DNA of 64,000 nt from Candidatus Leptovillus gracilis (GTDB taxonomy: Bacteria > Chloroflexota > Anaerolineae > Promineifilales > Promineifilaceae), in NCBI GenBank assembly GCA_016716065.1, contig JADJXA010000004.1, forward strand, positions 186,001 to 250,000. Direction: 5' to 3'. A program made the position numbers and the translations under genes. The notes under the pieces are model-generated. The model worked only from the letters and a program-made list of their open reading frames with translations. It had not been told where the DNA came from and searched no databases. Below are positions 48,919-57,833 of this stretch, in pieces (the stretch's first letter is position 1; the number at the start of each line of letters is the position of its first letter).

Positions 48919-50019
48919 ATGCGTAGCGCCAAAAGACAGCGACAGTTAGGCAGCCTTTTTGTAAATGGGACGCTCTTCATTCTAGTGATTGCCTGGACCG
49001 TTCCAACTCTGGGGATATTTGTCTCCTCCTTTCGTAATCGGGATGCCATTTCTAACACGCCCTGGTGGAATGTGCTGCCGCATCGAACCTGGGAAACTGT
49101 AGCCACATTCAGCCCCACTGAACTGAATTTAGATCCCAGCGGCGTGATGGACATTGAGGGTGTGCGCGGCACGTTTGAGGAACTGCGGAATGGTGTGCAA
49201 AATGGCGACACACGCGTTATTTGGATTGGCAACCGTCGTTTAGGGCGAATTGAAGTCCAAAAACCTGGCTGGTCGGTGGATTGGAATTTCTCTTTGGACA
49301 ACTATCGGCAGGTCTTGGGCGGCCAGAGTTTCGAGTTCACCAGGCCTGATGGCACCGTATCGGTCGTCCCTGGTGACAATATGACACGGGCCTTCTTGAA
49401 TAGTCTGGCTGTTGCCGTTCCTTCGACCGTTATTCCTATTCTGATTGCCGCTTTTGCCGCATACGGCTTTGCCTGGATGAATTTCCCCGGGCGGCGCGTG
49501 ATGTTCATTACTGTGGTCGCCTTGCTGGTGGTTCCACTCCAGATTGCTTTGCTGCCCATTTTGCGTGATTACACCAAATTGCAGCTCAATGGCACGTTTC
49601 TAGCAATTTGGTTGGCGCATACCGGTTTTGGTCTGGCTTTGGCAATTTATTTGCTCTACAACTACATCAGCCAACTGCCACGCGAAATGCTTGAGTCTGC
49701 TTTTATTGATGGCGCGTCGCACTTTACGGTATTTATCCGGTTGGTGCTGCCGCTTTCAGTTCCGGCTTTGGCCTCTTTTGCCATCTTCCAATTTCTGTGG
49801 GTGTGGAATGACTACCTGGTGGCTTTGATCTTCTTAGGTGGCAACCCAGAGTTTGAGCTGGTGACCCAGCGTATGGCGGCCATCGTCGGTTCGCGGGGTA
49901 GTGAATGGCATTTGTTAACGGCCGGAGCGTTTGTGTCTATGATTCTGCCGCTGATTGTGTTCTTCTCGCTGCAACGTTACTTTGTGCGCGGGTTAATGGC
50001 CGGTTCTGTGAAAGGGTAA
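48919..50019 (+). CDS. Alpha-glucoside ABC transporter permease 2 (MalG/AglG type)
   Basis: Partner permease of 366 residues. Helix 1 is near residues 14-36, followed by a periplasmic insert of about 100 residues rich in charged and aromatic residues (an AglG-like feature). The transmembrane core has the coupling loop REMLESAFIDGASHFTVFIR. It starts 1 bp after the permease 1 stop, so translation is coupled. It would work with the duplicated binding protein. Confidence 0.9.
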   Translation: MRSAKRQRQLGSLFVNGTLFILVIAWTVPTLGIFVSSFRNRDAISNTPWWNVLPHRTWETVATFSPTELNLDPSGVMDIEGVRGTFEELRNGVQNGDTRVIWIGNRRLGRIEVQKPGWSVDWNFSLDNYRQVLGGQSFEFTRPDGTVSVVPGDNMTRAFLNSLAVAVPSTVIPILIAAFAAYGFAWMNFPGRRVMFITVVALLVVPLQIALLPILRDYTKLQLNGTFLAIWLAHTGFGLALAIYLLYNYISQLPREMLESAFIDGASHFTVFIRLVLPLSVPALASFAIFQFLWVWNDYLVALIFLGGNPEFELVTQRMAAIVGSRGSEWHLLTAGAFVSMILPLIVFFSLQRYFVRGLMAGSVKG

Positions 50020-50032
50020 ATCTGACGGAAAA

Positions 50033-50087
50033 TCACCACGGAGACAGAGAGAACACAGAGTTTTTACTTTGCTTTATCGTCGTGGTG
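50033..50087. repeat. CACCACGGAG inverted repeat after the permease gene
   Basis: TCACCACGGAGACAGAGAG and CGTCGTGGTG are the arms of a degenerate relative of the 40383 element. Directly followed by a terminator. Confidence 0.5.
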
Positions 50088-50096
50088 TGTATTTAC

Positions 50097-50154
50097 AGAA
50101 ACCTTGGGAATTTGGTCGTCACAAAACAGCCAAACTCCCAGGGTTTCTTTTTCT
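50097..50154 (+). terminator. Terminator between permease and trehalose synthase genes
   Basis: AGAAACCTTGGGAATTTGG pairs with CCAAACTCCCAGGGTTTCT and is followed by TTTTCT. It may reduce, but need not abolish, read-through into the GH13 genes. Confidence 0.75.
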
Positions 50155-50219
50155 GAATCCTTTGTTGCTTACGTTCCTTTGCCCCTTCGTATTACATTCT
50201 TTTTCAGGAGACCTGGACC

Positions 50220-51812
50220 ATGCCCGCAGACAAACCAACCGATTGGTATCAAGACGCTGTATTTTACGAACTATACATTCGCGCTTACCGCGACAGCAGC
50301 GGCGATGGCAATGGCGATTTTCGCGGGGCCATTGAAAAGCTGGACCACATCCAATCGTTGGGGGTGGACTGCATCTGGGTGATGCCTATGTATCCCTCGC
50401 CGCTGCTGGATGATGGCTATGACGTGGCTGATTACCTGGGCATTCATCCCGACTACGGCACGCTGGCTGATTTCAAAGCCTTTCTGGATGCGGCCCATGC
50501 TCGCGGCCTGAAAGTGGTGACAGACATGGTCATGAACCACACGTCTGATCAACATCCCTGGTTTCAGGCGGCGCGGCGGGATAAAAATTCTCCTTACCGC
50601 GACTATTATGTCTGGAGTGATAAAGGCGCGGAGTATGCCGATGCCCGCATCATTTTTTTGGACACAGAACCCTCTAACTGGACGTATGACGCGGTGGCCG
50701 GGCAGTATTTCTGGCACCGGTTTTACAGCAGCCAGCCAGACCTCAATTACGACAACCCGCAGGTTCATAATGAAATGTTCAACGCCCTGCGCTTCTGGCT
50801 GGACATGGGCATTGATGGCTTTCGCGTAGACGCCATTCCTTACCTGTACGAACGCGAGGGGACCAACTGCGAAAATCTGCCGGAAACGCACCAATTTTTG
50901 CGCAAACTCCGCCACATGGTGGACACAGAATACCCCGGCACGCTGCTTATTGCTGAGGCCAACCAATGGCCGCAAGATTTGCTGCCTTACTTTGGCACAG
51001 AGACTGAGCCGGAATTTCAGGTTTGTTTCCATTTCCCGATTATGCCCCGCCTGTATCAGGCGGTGAAGGCTGGCGACAGGACGCCCATCGTAGACATTCT
51101 TAACGACACACCGCCTAAACCGGCCGGAACCCAATGGATGACCTTTCTCCGTAATCACGATGAATTGACGTTGGAGATGGTGACGCCGGAAGTGCGCCAG
51201 TGGATGTGGGAACAATATGCGCCAGAGCCGCGGATGCGGCTGAATATGGGCATTCGACGGCGGCTGCTGCCGCTGCTGGACTATGACAAACGCAAATGGT
51301 TTTTGCTGCACGCGCTGTTTTTGTCGCTGCCGGGCACGCCCATTATCTATTACGGCGATGAGATTGGCATGGGCGAAAATATCTGGCTGCCAGACCGTCA
51401 TGGCTGCCGCACGCCGATGCAGTGGGACGCCAGTAAAAATGCTGGCTTTTCTACGGCCGACAAAACCTATTTCCCCGTCCACGCCGAACATCCGCACGTA
51501 AACGTGGCCGCCCAGGAAACCGCCCCCGATTCCTACCTGAATCTGACGCGCTATCTGATTCGTGCCCGGCAAAACCAGGCAGCGCTGCGGCGGGGGGAGA
51601 TGGAATGGGTCGAAACAGATAATAGCGCCGTTCTTGCCTATCGCCGCTTTATGCCCGATCAAAGCGAAGGCGTTCTCTGCCTCTTCAACCTCAGCGACCA
51701 GTCGCAAACCTTCACCCTGCACCGTGAACGACAAGATTTGCTGGCTAACATTGATACAATACCGACAGGTGAGCTAATCTTGAAGCCCTATGCGGCTCAT
51801 TGGCTGATTTGA
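50220..51812 (+). CDS. treS: Trehalose synthase (maltose alpha-D-glucosyltransferase), GH13
   Basis: Interconverts maltose and trehalose in the cytoplasm. 530 residues, beginning WYQDAVFYELYIRAYRDSSG, the TreS hallmark, then DGYDVADYLGIHPDYGTLAD. GH13 motifs: DMVMNHTSDQHPWF, nucleophile Asp in GFRVDAIPYLYEREG (about 204), acid/base Glu in LIAEANQWPQD (about 246), and FLRNHDELTLEM. The maltokinase domain found fused in some TreS proteins is absent. It lies downstream of the sugar importer and 36 bp before amylosucrase. Confidence 0.93.
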   Translation: MPADKPTDWYQDAVFYELYIRAYRDSSGDGNGDFRGAIEKLDHIQSLGVDCIWVMPMYPSPLLDDGYDVADYLGIHPDYGTLADFKAFLDAAHARGLKVVTDMVMNHTSDQHPWFQAARRDKNSPYRDYYVWSDKGAEYADARIIFLDTEPSNWTYDAVAGQYFWHRFYSSQPDLNYDNPQVHNEMFNALRFWLDMGIDGFRVDAIPYLYEREGTNCENLPETHQFLRKLRHMVDTEYPGTLLIAEANQWPQDLLPYFGTETEPEFQVCFHFPIMPRLYQAVKAGDRTPIVDILNDTPPKPAGTQWMTFLRNHDELTLEMVTPEVRQWMWEQYAPEPRMRLNMGIRRRLLPLLDYDKRKWFLLHALFLSLPGTPIIYYGDEIGMGENIWLPDRHGCRTPMQWDASKNAGFSTADKTYFPVHAEHPHVNVAAQETAPDSYLNLTRYLIRARQNQAALRRGEMEWVETDNSAVLAYRRFMPDQSEGVLCLFNLSDQSQTFTLHRERQDLLANIDTIPTGELILKPYAAHWLI

Positions 51813-51848
51813 CCAATTTTTCGCAATTTCTACACCGGTTAACCGACA

Positions 51849-53780
51849 ATGAATAGCAAATTACTCTTCCATGATTTACAACAAGGCCCACTGCGCGACC
51901 TGGAACCCTTGGAGCAGGATATTTTTCGCCTGCGGTTAGAGCAGCAGTTAGGGGATGTGGAACGGCCGTTACGCCAACTCTACGCCCATCTCCCCAACTT
52001 CGACGAGTGGCTAGAAAAATTCATCAGCCTCGCCGCCCACGCCTACGCCAACCGCCCGGCCGAACTGCGCCAGCTAGACCTGAAGCGTGTGCACCAACCC
52101 GATTGGTTCCAGCAGTCCGGCATGATGGGTTACGTCGCTTACGCCGACCGCTTCGCCGGAACCCTGCGCGGCGTCGCCGACAAAATCCCCTACCTCAAAG
52201 AACTCGGTATCACCTACCTCCACCTCATGCCCTTGCTCAAACCGCGCCCCGGCGCCAGCGACGGCGGCTACGCCGTGATGGATTACCGCGCCGTGCGCGA
52301 CGATCTGGGCGCAATGGCCGATTTGTCTGAACTGGCCGCCCACCTGCGCCAGGAAAACATCAGCCTGTGCATAGACCTGGTCTGTAACCACACCGCCAAA
52401 GAGCATGAATGGGCGCAAAAAGCGGCCGCCGGCGACCCCACTTACCAAAATTACTACCTCATGTTCCCCGACCGCCTGCTGCCCGATCAATACGAACGCA
52501 CCGTGCGCGAAATTTTCCCTGAATTTAAATCGGGCAGCTTTACCTATTACGAAACGTTTGACAAATGGGTCTGGACCACCTTCAACGAATTTCAGTGGGA
52601 CCTCAACTACGCCAATCCGGCTGTCTTTGGCGAACTGCTGGACATTATGCTCTTCCTGGCGAATCAGGGCGTCGAGGTGCTGCGCCTGGACGCGGTGGCC
52701 TTTATGTGGAAGCGCCTGGGCACGGACTGCGAAAATCAACCCGAAGCCCATGCCATTTTGCAGGCCTTCCGCGCCCTCAGCCGCATTGCCGCCCCCGGCC
52801 TGCTGCTGAAAGCGGAGGCCATCGTGCCGCCGCCGCAGCTTATGCCCTATTTGGGTCTGGGTGAAGCGACCAACAAAGAGTGCGAAATTGCTTACCATAA
52901 TGTCTTTATGGTCATGTTGTGGAGCAGTCTGGCCGAGGGGCAGGTGGCCCTGATGACCCACGCTTTGCAGCAAATGCCAGCCATCCCCTCCGGCGCGTCC
53001 TGGCTGGCTTATGTGCGCTGCCACGACGACATTGGCTGGGCTGTGACCGAAGAAAACGCCGCGGCCGTGGGCCTGAACGGCTACCTGCACCGTTCTTTTT
53101 TGAGCGATTTTTACAGCGGCCGTTTTCCCAACACCTTCGCTCGCGGCGCTACCTTCCAATTTAATCCGCGCACCAACGACCGGCGCATCAGCGGCTCGTG
53201 CGCTTCGCTGGCCGGCCTGGAAGTGGCCCTGGAAAAGCAAGATTGGGCCGAACTAGACCTGGCAGTACGCCGCATTTTGCTGCTCCACAGCTTGATGTTG
53301 GCCTTTGGCGGCCTCCCCTTGCTCTACATGGGTGATGAAATCGGCCTGCTGAACGACCCGCGCTACCTGGAAGACCCCGACCTGGCGACGGACAACCGTT
53401 GGCTGCATCGGCCGACCATGGATTGGGAACTGGCGGAAAAACGACAAGATTGGTTGAGCGTGAACGGCCGTCTCTTCCAATCCCTCCGCCATCTTATCCA
53501 CACGCGCCAACAAACCCCCGCCCTTCACGCCCAGGCCGCTGCCCTGCCCGTCTGGACCCACAACATCCACATCTTTGGTCTCCTGCGCCAAAGCCCACGC
53601 GGCAAATTGCTAATTCTAGGTAATTTCAGCCGCCAGCCGCAAACCGTGCCCGCCTACCGCCTGCACGACCTCGGTTTCAGCGGCGCTCTGCGCGACCAGC
53701 TAACGGCGCAGTTCGTCTATCCCGCCACCGACTTGCTTCTGGAACCCTACCAATCCCTCTGGCTGCAACCAGAAAACTGA
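51849..53780 (+). CDS. Amylosucrase, GH13_4
   Basis: Uses sucrose to build alpha-1,4-glucan and releases fructose. 643 residues, the normal length. The N-terminal helical region is followed by the barrel with GYVAYADRFAGTLRGVADKI, SDGGYAVMDYRAVRDDLG and LCIDLVCNHTAKEHEWA. The nucleophile Asp is in VLRLDAVAFMWKRLGTDCEN (about 280), Glu is in LLKAEAIVPP (about 322), and RCHDDIGWA follows. With the ROK fructokinase near 62 kb this would channel sucrose into glucan storage plus fructose 6-phosphate. Confidence 0.94.
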   Translation: MNSKLLFHDLQQGPLRDLEPLEQDIFRLRLEQQLGDVERPLRQLYAHLPNFDEWLEKFISLAAHAYANRPAELRQLDLKRVHQPDWFQQSGMMGYVAYADRFAGTLRGVADKIPYLKELGITYLHLMPLLKPRPGASDGGYAVMDYRAVRDDLGAMADLSELAAHLRQENISLCIDLVCNHTAKEHEWAQKAAAGDPTYQNYYLMFPDRLLPDQYERTVREIFPEFKSGSFTYYETFDKWVWTTFNEFQWDLNYANPAVFGELLDIMLFLANQGVEVLRLDAVAFMWKRLGTDCENQPEAHAILQAFRALSRIAAPGLLLKAEAIVPPPQLMPYLGLGEATNKECEIAYHNVFMVMLWSSLAEGQVALMTHALQQMPAIPSGASWLAYVRCHDDIGWAVTEENAAAVGLNGYLHRSFLSDFYSGRFPNTFARGATFQFNPRTNDRRISGSCASLAGLEVALEKQDWAELDLAVRRILLLHSLMLAFGGLPLLYMGDEIGLLNDPRYLEDPDLATDNRWLHRPTMDWELAEKRQDWLSVNGRLFQSLRHLIHTRQQTPALHAQAAALPVWTHNIHIFGLLRQSPRGKLLILGNFSRQPQTVPAYRLHDLGFSGALRDQLTAQFVYPATDLLLEPYQSLWLQPEN

Positions 53781-54194
53781 CAATTGGGCGTCATCATGCA
53801 GATGCCTGGCGCTTCTGAATCGCTCCAAACGACAAAGCTCACTTCGTAAACAAGTTTATTGGCGAATCGTGAAAAGCAGTTAAAATGTGACACGTCTCTT
53901 CGCAGTGTAGTTGTTTACCTGGCACAAGCCCTACCGGTTCGTTAAGATTCAGAATTTGACATTTGCGACTTCAACCCAATCCGCCTCCTCAGCGCCTCTT
54001 CCCTATGTCATTACTATCCGTAGGCCGAAGTCCGTATCCCGTTATCCGATGACATTTTCCAGAGTTAGCACCCTACGGATTACTGATAACGGATTACCGC
54101 TTACGGGTATTAGAATTCTCAAAGACCCCACATCTTTGCCTGCTGGTTTTCATCTACACGCGAGTTGCACCCCCAAACAACAAGGAGAAATAAG
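53781..54194. other. Intergenic region with interspersed repeat
   Basis: This 414-bp gap contains the 97-bp repeat (54013-54109) and otherwise no credible gene. TTTGACAT near 53957 could be part of a promoter for the secreted protein gene, but no matching -10 sequence is clear. No terminator with a T-run was found behind amylosucrase. Confidence 0.5.
54013..54109. repeat. 97-bp interspersed hairpin repeat, copy A
   Basis: Matches the element at 63569-63665 over 97 bp with roughly eight substitutions and no gap. Left arm ...GTCCGTATCCCGTTATCCG and right arm ACGGATTACTGATAACGGA... are complementary in part, around the centre TTTTCCAGAGTTAGCACCC. No coding capacity. Confidence 0.85.
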
Positions 54195-57100
54195 ATGAAA
54201 ACAGTCTGGAAAATTGCAAGCGGGATTCTGGCCGTCTCGCTGCTCGTTTGGGTGCTTACCCTATCCCCTTCAGGCAGCGCACAGACAGGAAGCGGCGCGC
54301 AGCGCGGGCCTGCCGGTTCCTCGGCGGCGGCGCAGAAGGGCGACGACACACCAACTGTCATCGTGAGCGATCCGGTAATCCCTACCCTCACCGGCCCTGT
54401 CCGAGATTTGCCTCCATTAACCTTAGAATATTATCTCGAACGTGAAGTCAACCCTCGGCTCACCCTTAATCCGGGCAATCCAAATTTCGATCCTCCCAGT
54501 GGGCCTGATCCGCTGTTGGGCCTGCAAGAAGCCGCCCCTGAAGCATCAGCTGAGGGCTTTGACACACCCATATTCAATTTCAACGGCCGAATCTTCACCG
54601 GCGCCAACCCACCCGATACCGTCGGGGATGTCGGCAAAGACCATTACATCCAGATGGTCAATGGCAGCGGGACACCGGTGAGCATCTACAACAAAACCAC
54701 CGGGGCACTCATCCAATCCTTTGCTCTGACTTCGCTGCCTGGTTGCGCCACCGGCAGTGGCGACCCTATCGTGCTGTACGATCAATTGGCCGACCGTTGG
54801 TTCCTGAGTGAATTTGGTTCTGGCAACTCGTTGTGCATCTATATCTCTACCACACCAGACCCCACAGGCACATATTATTCCTATCAATTCACCACCCCCA
54901 GTTTTCCCGACTATCCCAAGTATGGCGTCTGGTCCGACGCCTATTACGCCACGGCCAACGAGAGCAGCCCATCCATTTATGCCCTCAATCGGGCGGCCAT
55001 GTTAACCGGCGCGCCGGCCACCTCGCAGCGCTTCACCGCGCCCGGCCTGGCTGGTTTTAGTTTTGAGGCGCTCACCCCGGCCGACCTGGATGGCATGACC
55101 CCGCCACCGGCCGGTACGCCCAACTACATCATGCGCCATGTTGACACAGAAGCGCACAGCGTGCCCGGATATCCAACCAACGATATTCTGGAGGTCTGGG
55201 CCTTCTCGGTGAATTGGACCACCCCGGCCAGCTCCACCTTCACCAAAATCGCCGACATCCTCACGGCCGAATTCGACTCTACCCTTTGCGGTCTGACCTC
55301 GTTCTACTGCATGGGCATGCCGGGCGTCGCTCAGGGGGCCACCTCGTCGCTGGACCCGCTGCGTGAGGTTATCATGAACCGGCTGGCCTACCGTAACTTT
55401 GGCGACCACCAAACATTGGTGGGCAACTTTGTCACCGACATTGGCAGCAATATCGGTGGCATTCGCTGGTTCGAGCTGCGTAAGGTTGGCGCCGGCGCCT
55501 GGGCGCTGCACCAGGAAGGCACGTATGCCCCCACTACCAGCGACAATCGTTGGATGGGCGGCATTGCTATGGACGGTTCCGGCAACATTGCCCTGGGCTA
55601 TAATGTTTCCAGCCAGACAATTTACCCCTCCATCCGTTACACCGGCCGTCTGGTCACCGATCCATTGGGGACTATGCCGCAGGGCGAATACACCCTGGTG
55701 AATGGCTCGGCAAACAATGGCAGCAACCGGTATGGCGATTATTCTGCCATGTCCGTTGACCCCATTGACGATTGTACCTTCTGGTTTACCGGCCAATGGA
55801 ACGACGCCAGTCAATGGAAAACACGCATTGGCGCGTTTAAATTCGATGCCTGTGGCACGGAAGATTTCACTTTGTCGGCCACCCCAGCATCGCAAGACGT
55901 TTGTGCGGCGACCGATGCCGTTTACAATGTGACGGTTGGGCAAGTGCAGTCTTATACCGACCCGGTTACGCTGAGCGCCAGCGGCAATCCGGCCGGAACG
56001 ACAGCTACCTTCAGCCTAAACGGACAGCCAGCGCCCTATACCAGCACCCTGACCATCGGCAATACCGGGGCGGCGGTGGCTGGCAGCTACGCCATAGATG
56101 TGGTCGGCGTGGCCCCCACCAGTACGCATACGACGACGGTGCAGTTGAACCTGTTTACCAATGCACCGGCTGCCCCCAGTCTGACCGCGCCTGGCAACGG
56201 GACCATCAACGTGCCGGCTGCCCCCACCTTCACCTGGAGCGATGCAGGCGCCACCAGCTACCTCCTGGAGGTAGCCACCGATGTTAACTTCAACAACATC
56301 GTCTACACGGCCAACGTCAACGGAACCAGCCACACGGCCGGCGCAACCTTGAACACCAGCAGCACTTACTTCTGGCGCGTCCAGGGCAGCAACACCTGTG
56401 GCAGCGGCAGTTACTCGGCTGTCTTCTACTTCACCACTGTTGCCGCGCCCGGCGACTGCGGTCCCGGCAGCGTCGCCAACGTTCTCTACGACTATGGCTT
56501 TGAGAGCGGCGCATCCGGCTGGACATCCGAAGGAACAGGCAATACGTGGGCTATTGCGGCGAGCAATCCGCACAGTGGCGCGTCCCACTACCACGGCAAC
56601 GCCCCGGCGGCGGTGAGTGACCAGCGGCTCATCTCGCCGCCAGTGGTGCTGCCTGCCGGAGAAGACCCAGTGGTGTTGAAGTTCTGGCACGCGCCCAACC
56701 TGGAGGCAAACGGGGCAACGGCTTGTTATGATGGCGGTATTCTGGAAGTGACGACCAATGGCGGCACGACCTGGACGCAAGTGCCAGACAGCAGCCTGCT
56801 GGCGGGTGGTTACACCGGGACGATTTCCAGCGGCTTTAGCAATCCGTTGGGTGGGTTAAGCGGCTGGTGCGGCACAAACCCGCAGCCGTACTACCAGACC
56901 ATTGCCGATGTGAGCGCTTACGCCGGACAGACGGCGCAGTTCCGTATGCGTCTGGGTACGGATACCTTCGTCAGCCGCCCCGGTTGGGATGTGGATGATG
57001 TGATGGTGCAGTCGTGCACGCCCGCCGGCGGCGCGGCGAGTATTGCGCTGACCAAGACAGTGGGCACAGACCCGCTGGTGTACCCGACGACCGACGTCAT

Positions 57101-57755
57101 CACGGTGACGAGCGGGGTGACGGTGACTTACTTCTACGTGGTCGAAAACACGGGAACCATCACGCTGCCGCTGCACACGCTGAACGACAGTCAATTGGGC
57201 ACGGTGCTGGGACCAGACTTTGCCTATGACCTGGCGCCGGGCGAGTTGGTGACGATTACGGCCGATGCGGTGGTAACGGCGACGGTGACGAACACGGCCG
57301 TGTGGGTAGCCACGGACGGCGGCGCGACAACGGCTGTGGCCAACGACAGCGCCACGGTCAACGTCATCAACCTGGGCATCAGCCTGAGCAAGACGGTGGG
57401 CACAACCCCCGGCGTCTGCGCGACGGGTAACGCCATTGAGGTAGAGGCGGACACGGTGGTGTACTACTGCTACACCGTCACCAACACCGGCGACGAAGCT
57501 TTGGCGCTGCACGACCTGGAAGACGACCAGTTGGGTGTACTCTTCAGCAGCCTGGCCTACAACCTGGCGCCGGGAGCGAGCGTAGACACGGTGGCGGCCG
57601 GGTTAACCATCAGCGCCACCATCACCGGGACGACGACGAATACGGCCGTGTGGACCGCCTACAACGACGCGACAGTCAGCGCATCGGCCAGCGCCAGCGC
57701 CACGGTGACAGTGACAACGTACACGTTCTACCTGCCGGTTTTTATGAAGCCATAA
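54195..57755 (+). CDS. Large secreted multidomain surface protein
   Basis: A 1186-residue exported protein of unknown function. Signal peptide, residues 1-32. A region of about 130-560 resembles a propeller or sialidase-like fold (GRIFTGANPPDTVGDVGKDH, YDQLADRWFLSEF, DNRWMGGIAMDGSGNIALGY). Ig/fibronectin-like domains run to about 760 (PAAPSLTAPGNGTINVP). A jelly-roll domain spans about 765-940 (YDYGFESGASGW ... GWDVDDVMVQSC). Two DUF11-like repeats follow (SIALTKTVGTDPLVYPTTDV, GISLSKTVGTTPG). It ends in TYTFYLPVFMKP. Start at 54195 after AAGGAG. The last 1.7 kb is nearly identical to the 3' part of the next gene. Probably cell-surface or sheath-associated. Confidence 0.85.
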   Translation: MKTVWKIASGILAVSLLVWVLTLSPSGSAQTGSGAQRGPAGSSAAAQKGDDTPTVIVSDPVIPTLTGPVRDLPPLTLEYYLEREVNPRLTLNPGNPNFDPPSGPDPLLGLQEAAPEASAEGFDTPIFNFNGRIFTGANPPDTVGDVGKDHYIQMVNGSGTPVSIYNKTTGALIQSFALTSLPGCATGSGDPIVLYDQLADRWFLSEFGSGNSLCIYISTTPDPTGTYYSYQFTTPSFPDYPKYGVWSDAYYATANESSPSIYALNRAAMLTGAPATSQRFTAPGLAGFSFEALTPADLDGMTPPPAGTPNYIMRHVDTEAHSVPGYPTNDILEVWAFSVNWTTPASSTFTKIADILTAEFDSTLCGLTSFYCMGMPGVAQGATSSLDPLREVIMNRLAYRNFGDHQTLVGNFVTDIGSNIGGIRWFELRKVGAGAWALHQEGTYAPTTSDNRWMGGIAMDGSGNIALGYNVSSQTIYPSIRYTGRLVTDPLGTMPQGEYTLVNGSANNGSNRYGDYSAMSVDPIDDCTFWFTGQWNDASQWKTRIGAFKFDACGTEDFTLSATPASQDVCAATDAVYNVTVGQVQSYTDPVTLSASGNPAGTTATFSLNGQPAPYTSTLTIGNTGAAVAGSYAIDVVGVAPTSTHTTTVQLNLFTNAPAAPSLTAPGNGTINVPAAPTFTWSDAGATSYLLEVATDVNFNNIVYTANVNGTSHTAGATLNTSSTYFWRVQGSNTCGSGSYSAVFYFTTVAAPGDCGPGSVANVLYDYGFESGASGWTSEGTGNTWAIAASNPHSGASHYHGNAPAAVSDQRLISPPVVLPAGEDPVVLKFWHAPNLEANGATACYDGGILEVTTNGGTTWTQVPDSSLLAGGYTGTISSGFSNPLGGLSGWCGTNPQPYYQTIADVSAYAGQTAQFRMRLGTDTFVSRPGWDVDDVMVQSCTPAGGAASIALTKTVGTDPLVYPTTDVITVTSGVTVTYFYVVENTGTITLPLHTLNDSQLGTVLGPDFAYDLAPGELVTITADAVVTATVTNTAVWVATDGGATTAVANDSATVNVINLGISLSKTVGTTPGVCATGNAIEVEADTVVYYCYTVTNTGDEALALHDLEDDQLGVLFSSLAYNLAPGASVDTVAAGLTISATITGTTTNTAVWTAYNDATVSASASASATVTVTTYTFYLPVFMKP

Positions 57756-57764
57756 AACGGTAAG
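56049..57764 (+). repeat. 1.7-kb direct repeat, copy A (intact)
   Basis: Codes for Ig-like, jelly-roll and DUF11-like modules of the surface protein. Copy B starts 4239 bp downstream at 60288. Copy A keeps an open frame throughout. Confidence 0.9.
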
Positions 57765-57768
57765 TACA

Positions 57769-57801
57769 GACCCTGAGGGCTTCCCAAACCCTCAGGGTCT
57801 C
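57769..57801. terminator. Hairpin between the two secreted-protein genes
   Basis: AGACCCTGAGGG and CCCTCAGGGTCT form a perfect 12-bp stem with a 9-nt loop. There is no long T-run, so termination strength is uncertain. Confidence 0.6.
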
Positions 57802-57833
57802 ATCTATCAGCAAGCATATTTTTAGGAGGTAAC

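Noticed and set aside
50271..51734. Minus-strand open frame of 487 codons opposite treS
   Set aside because: It is an antisense shadow of a gene whose catalytic motifs are all intact on the plus strand.
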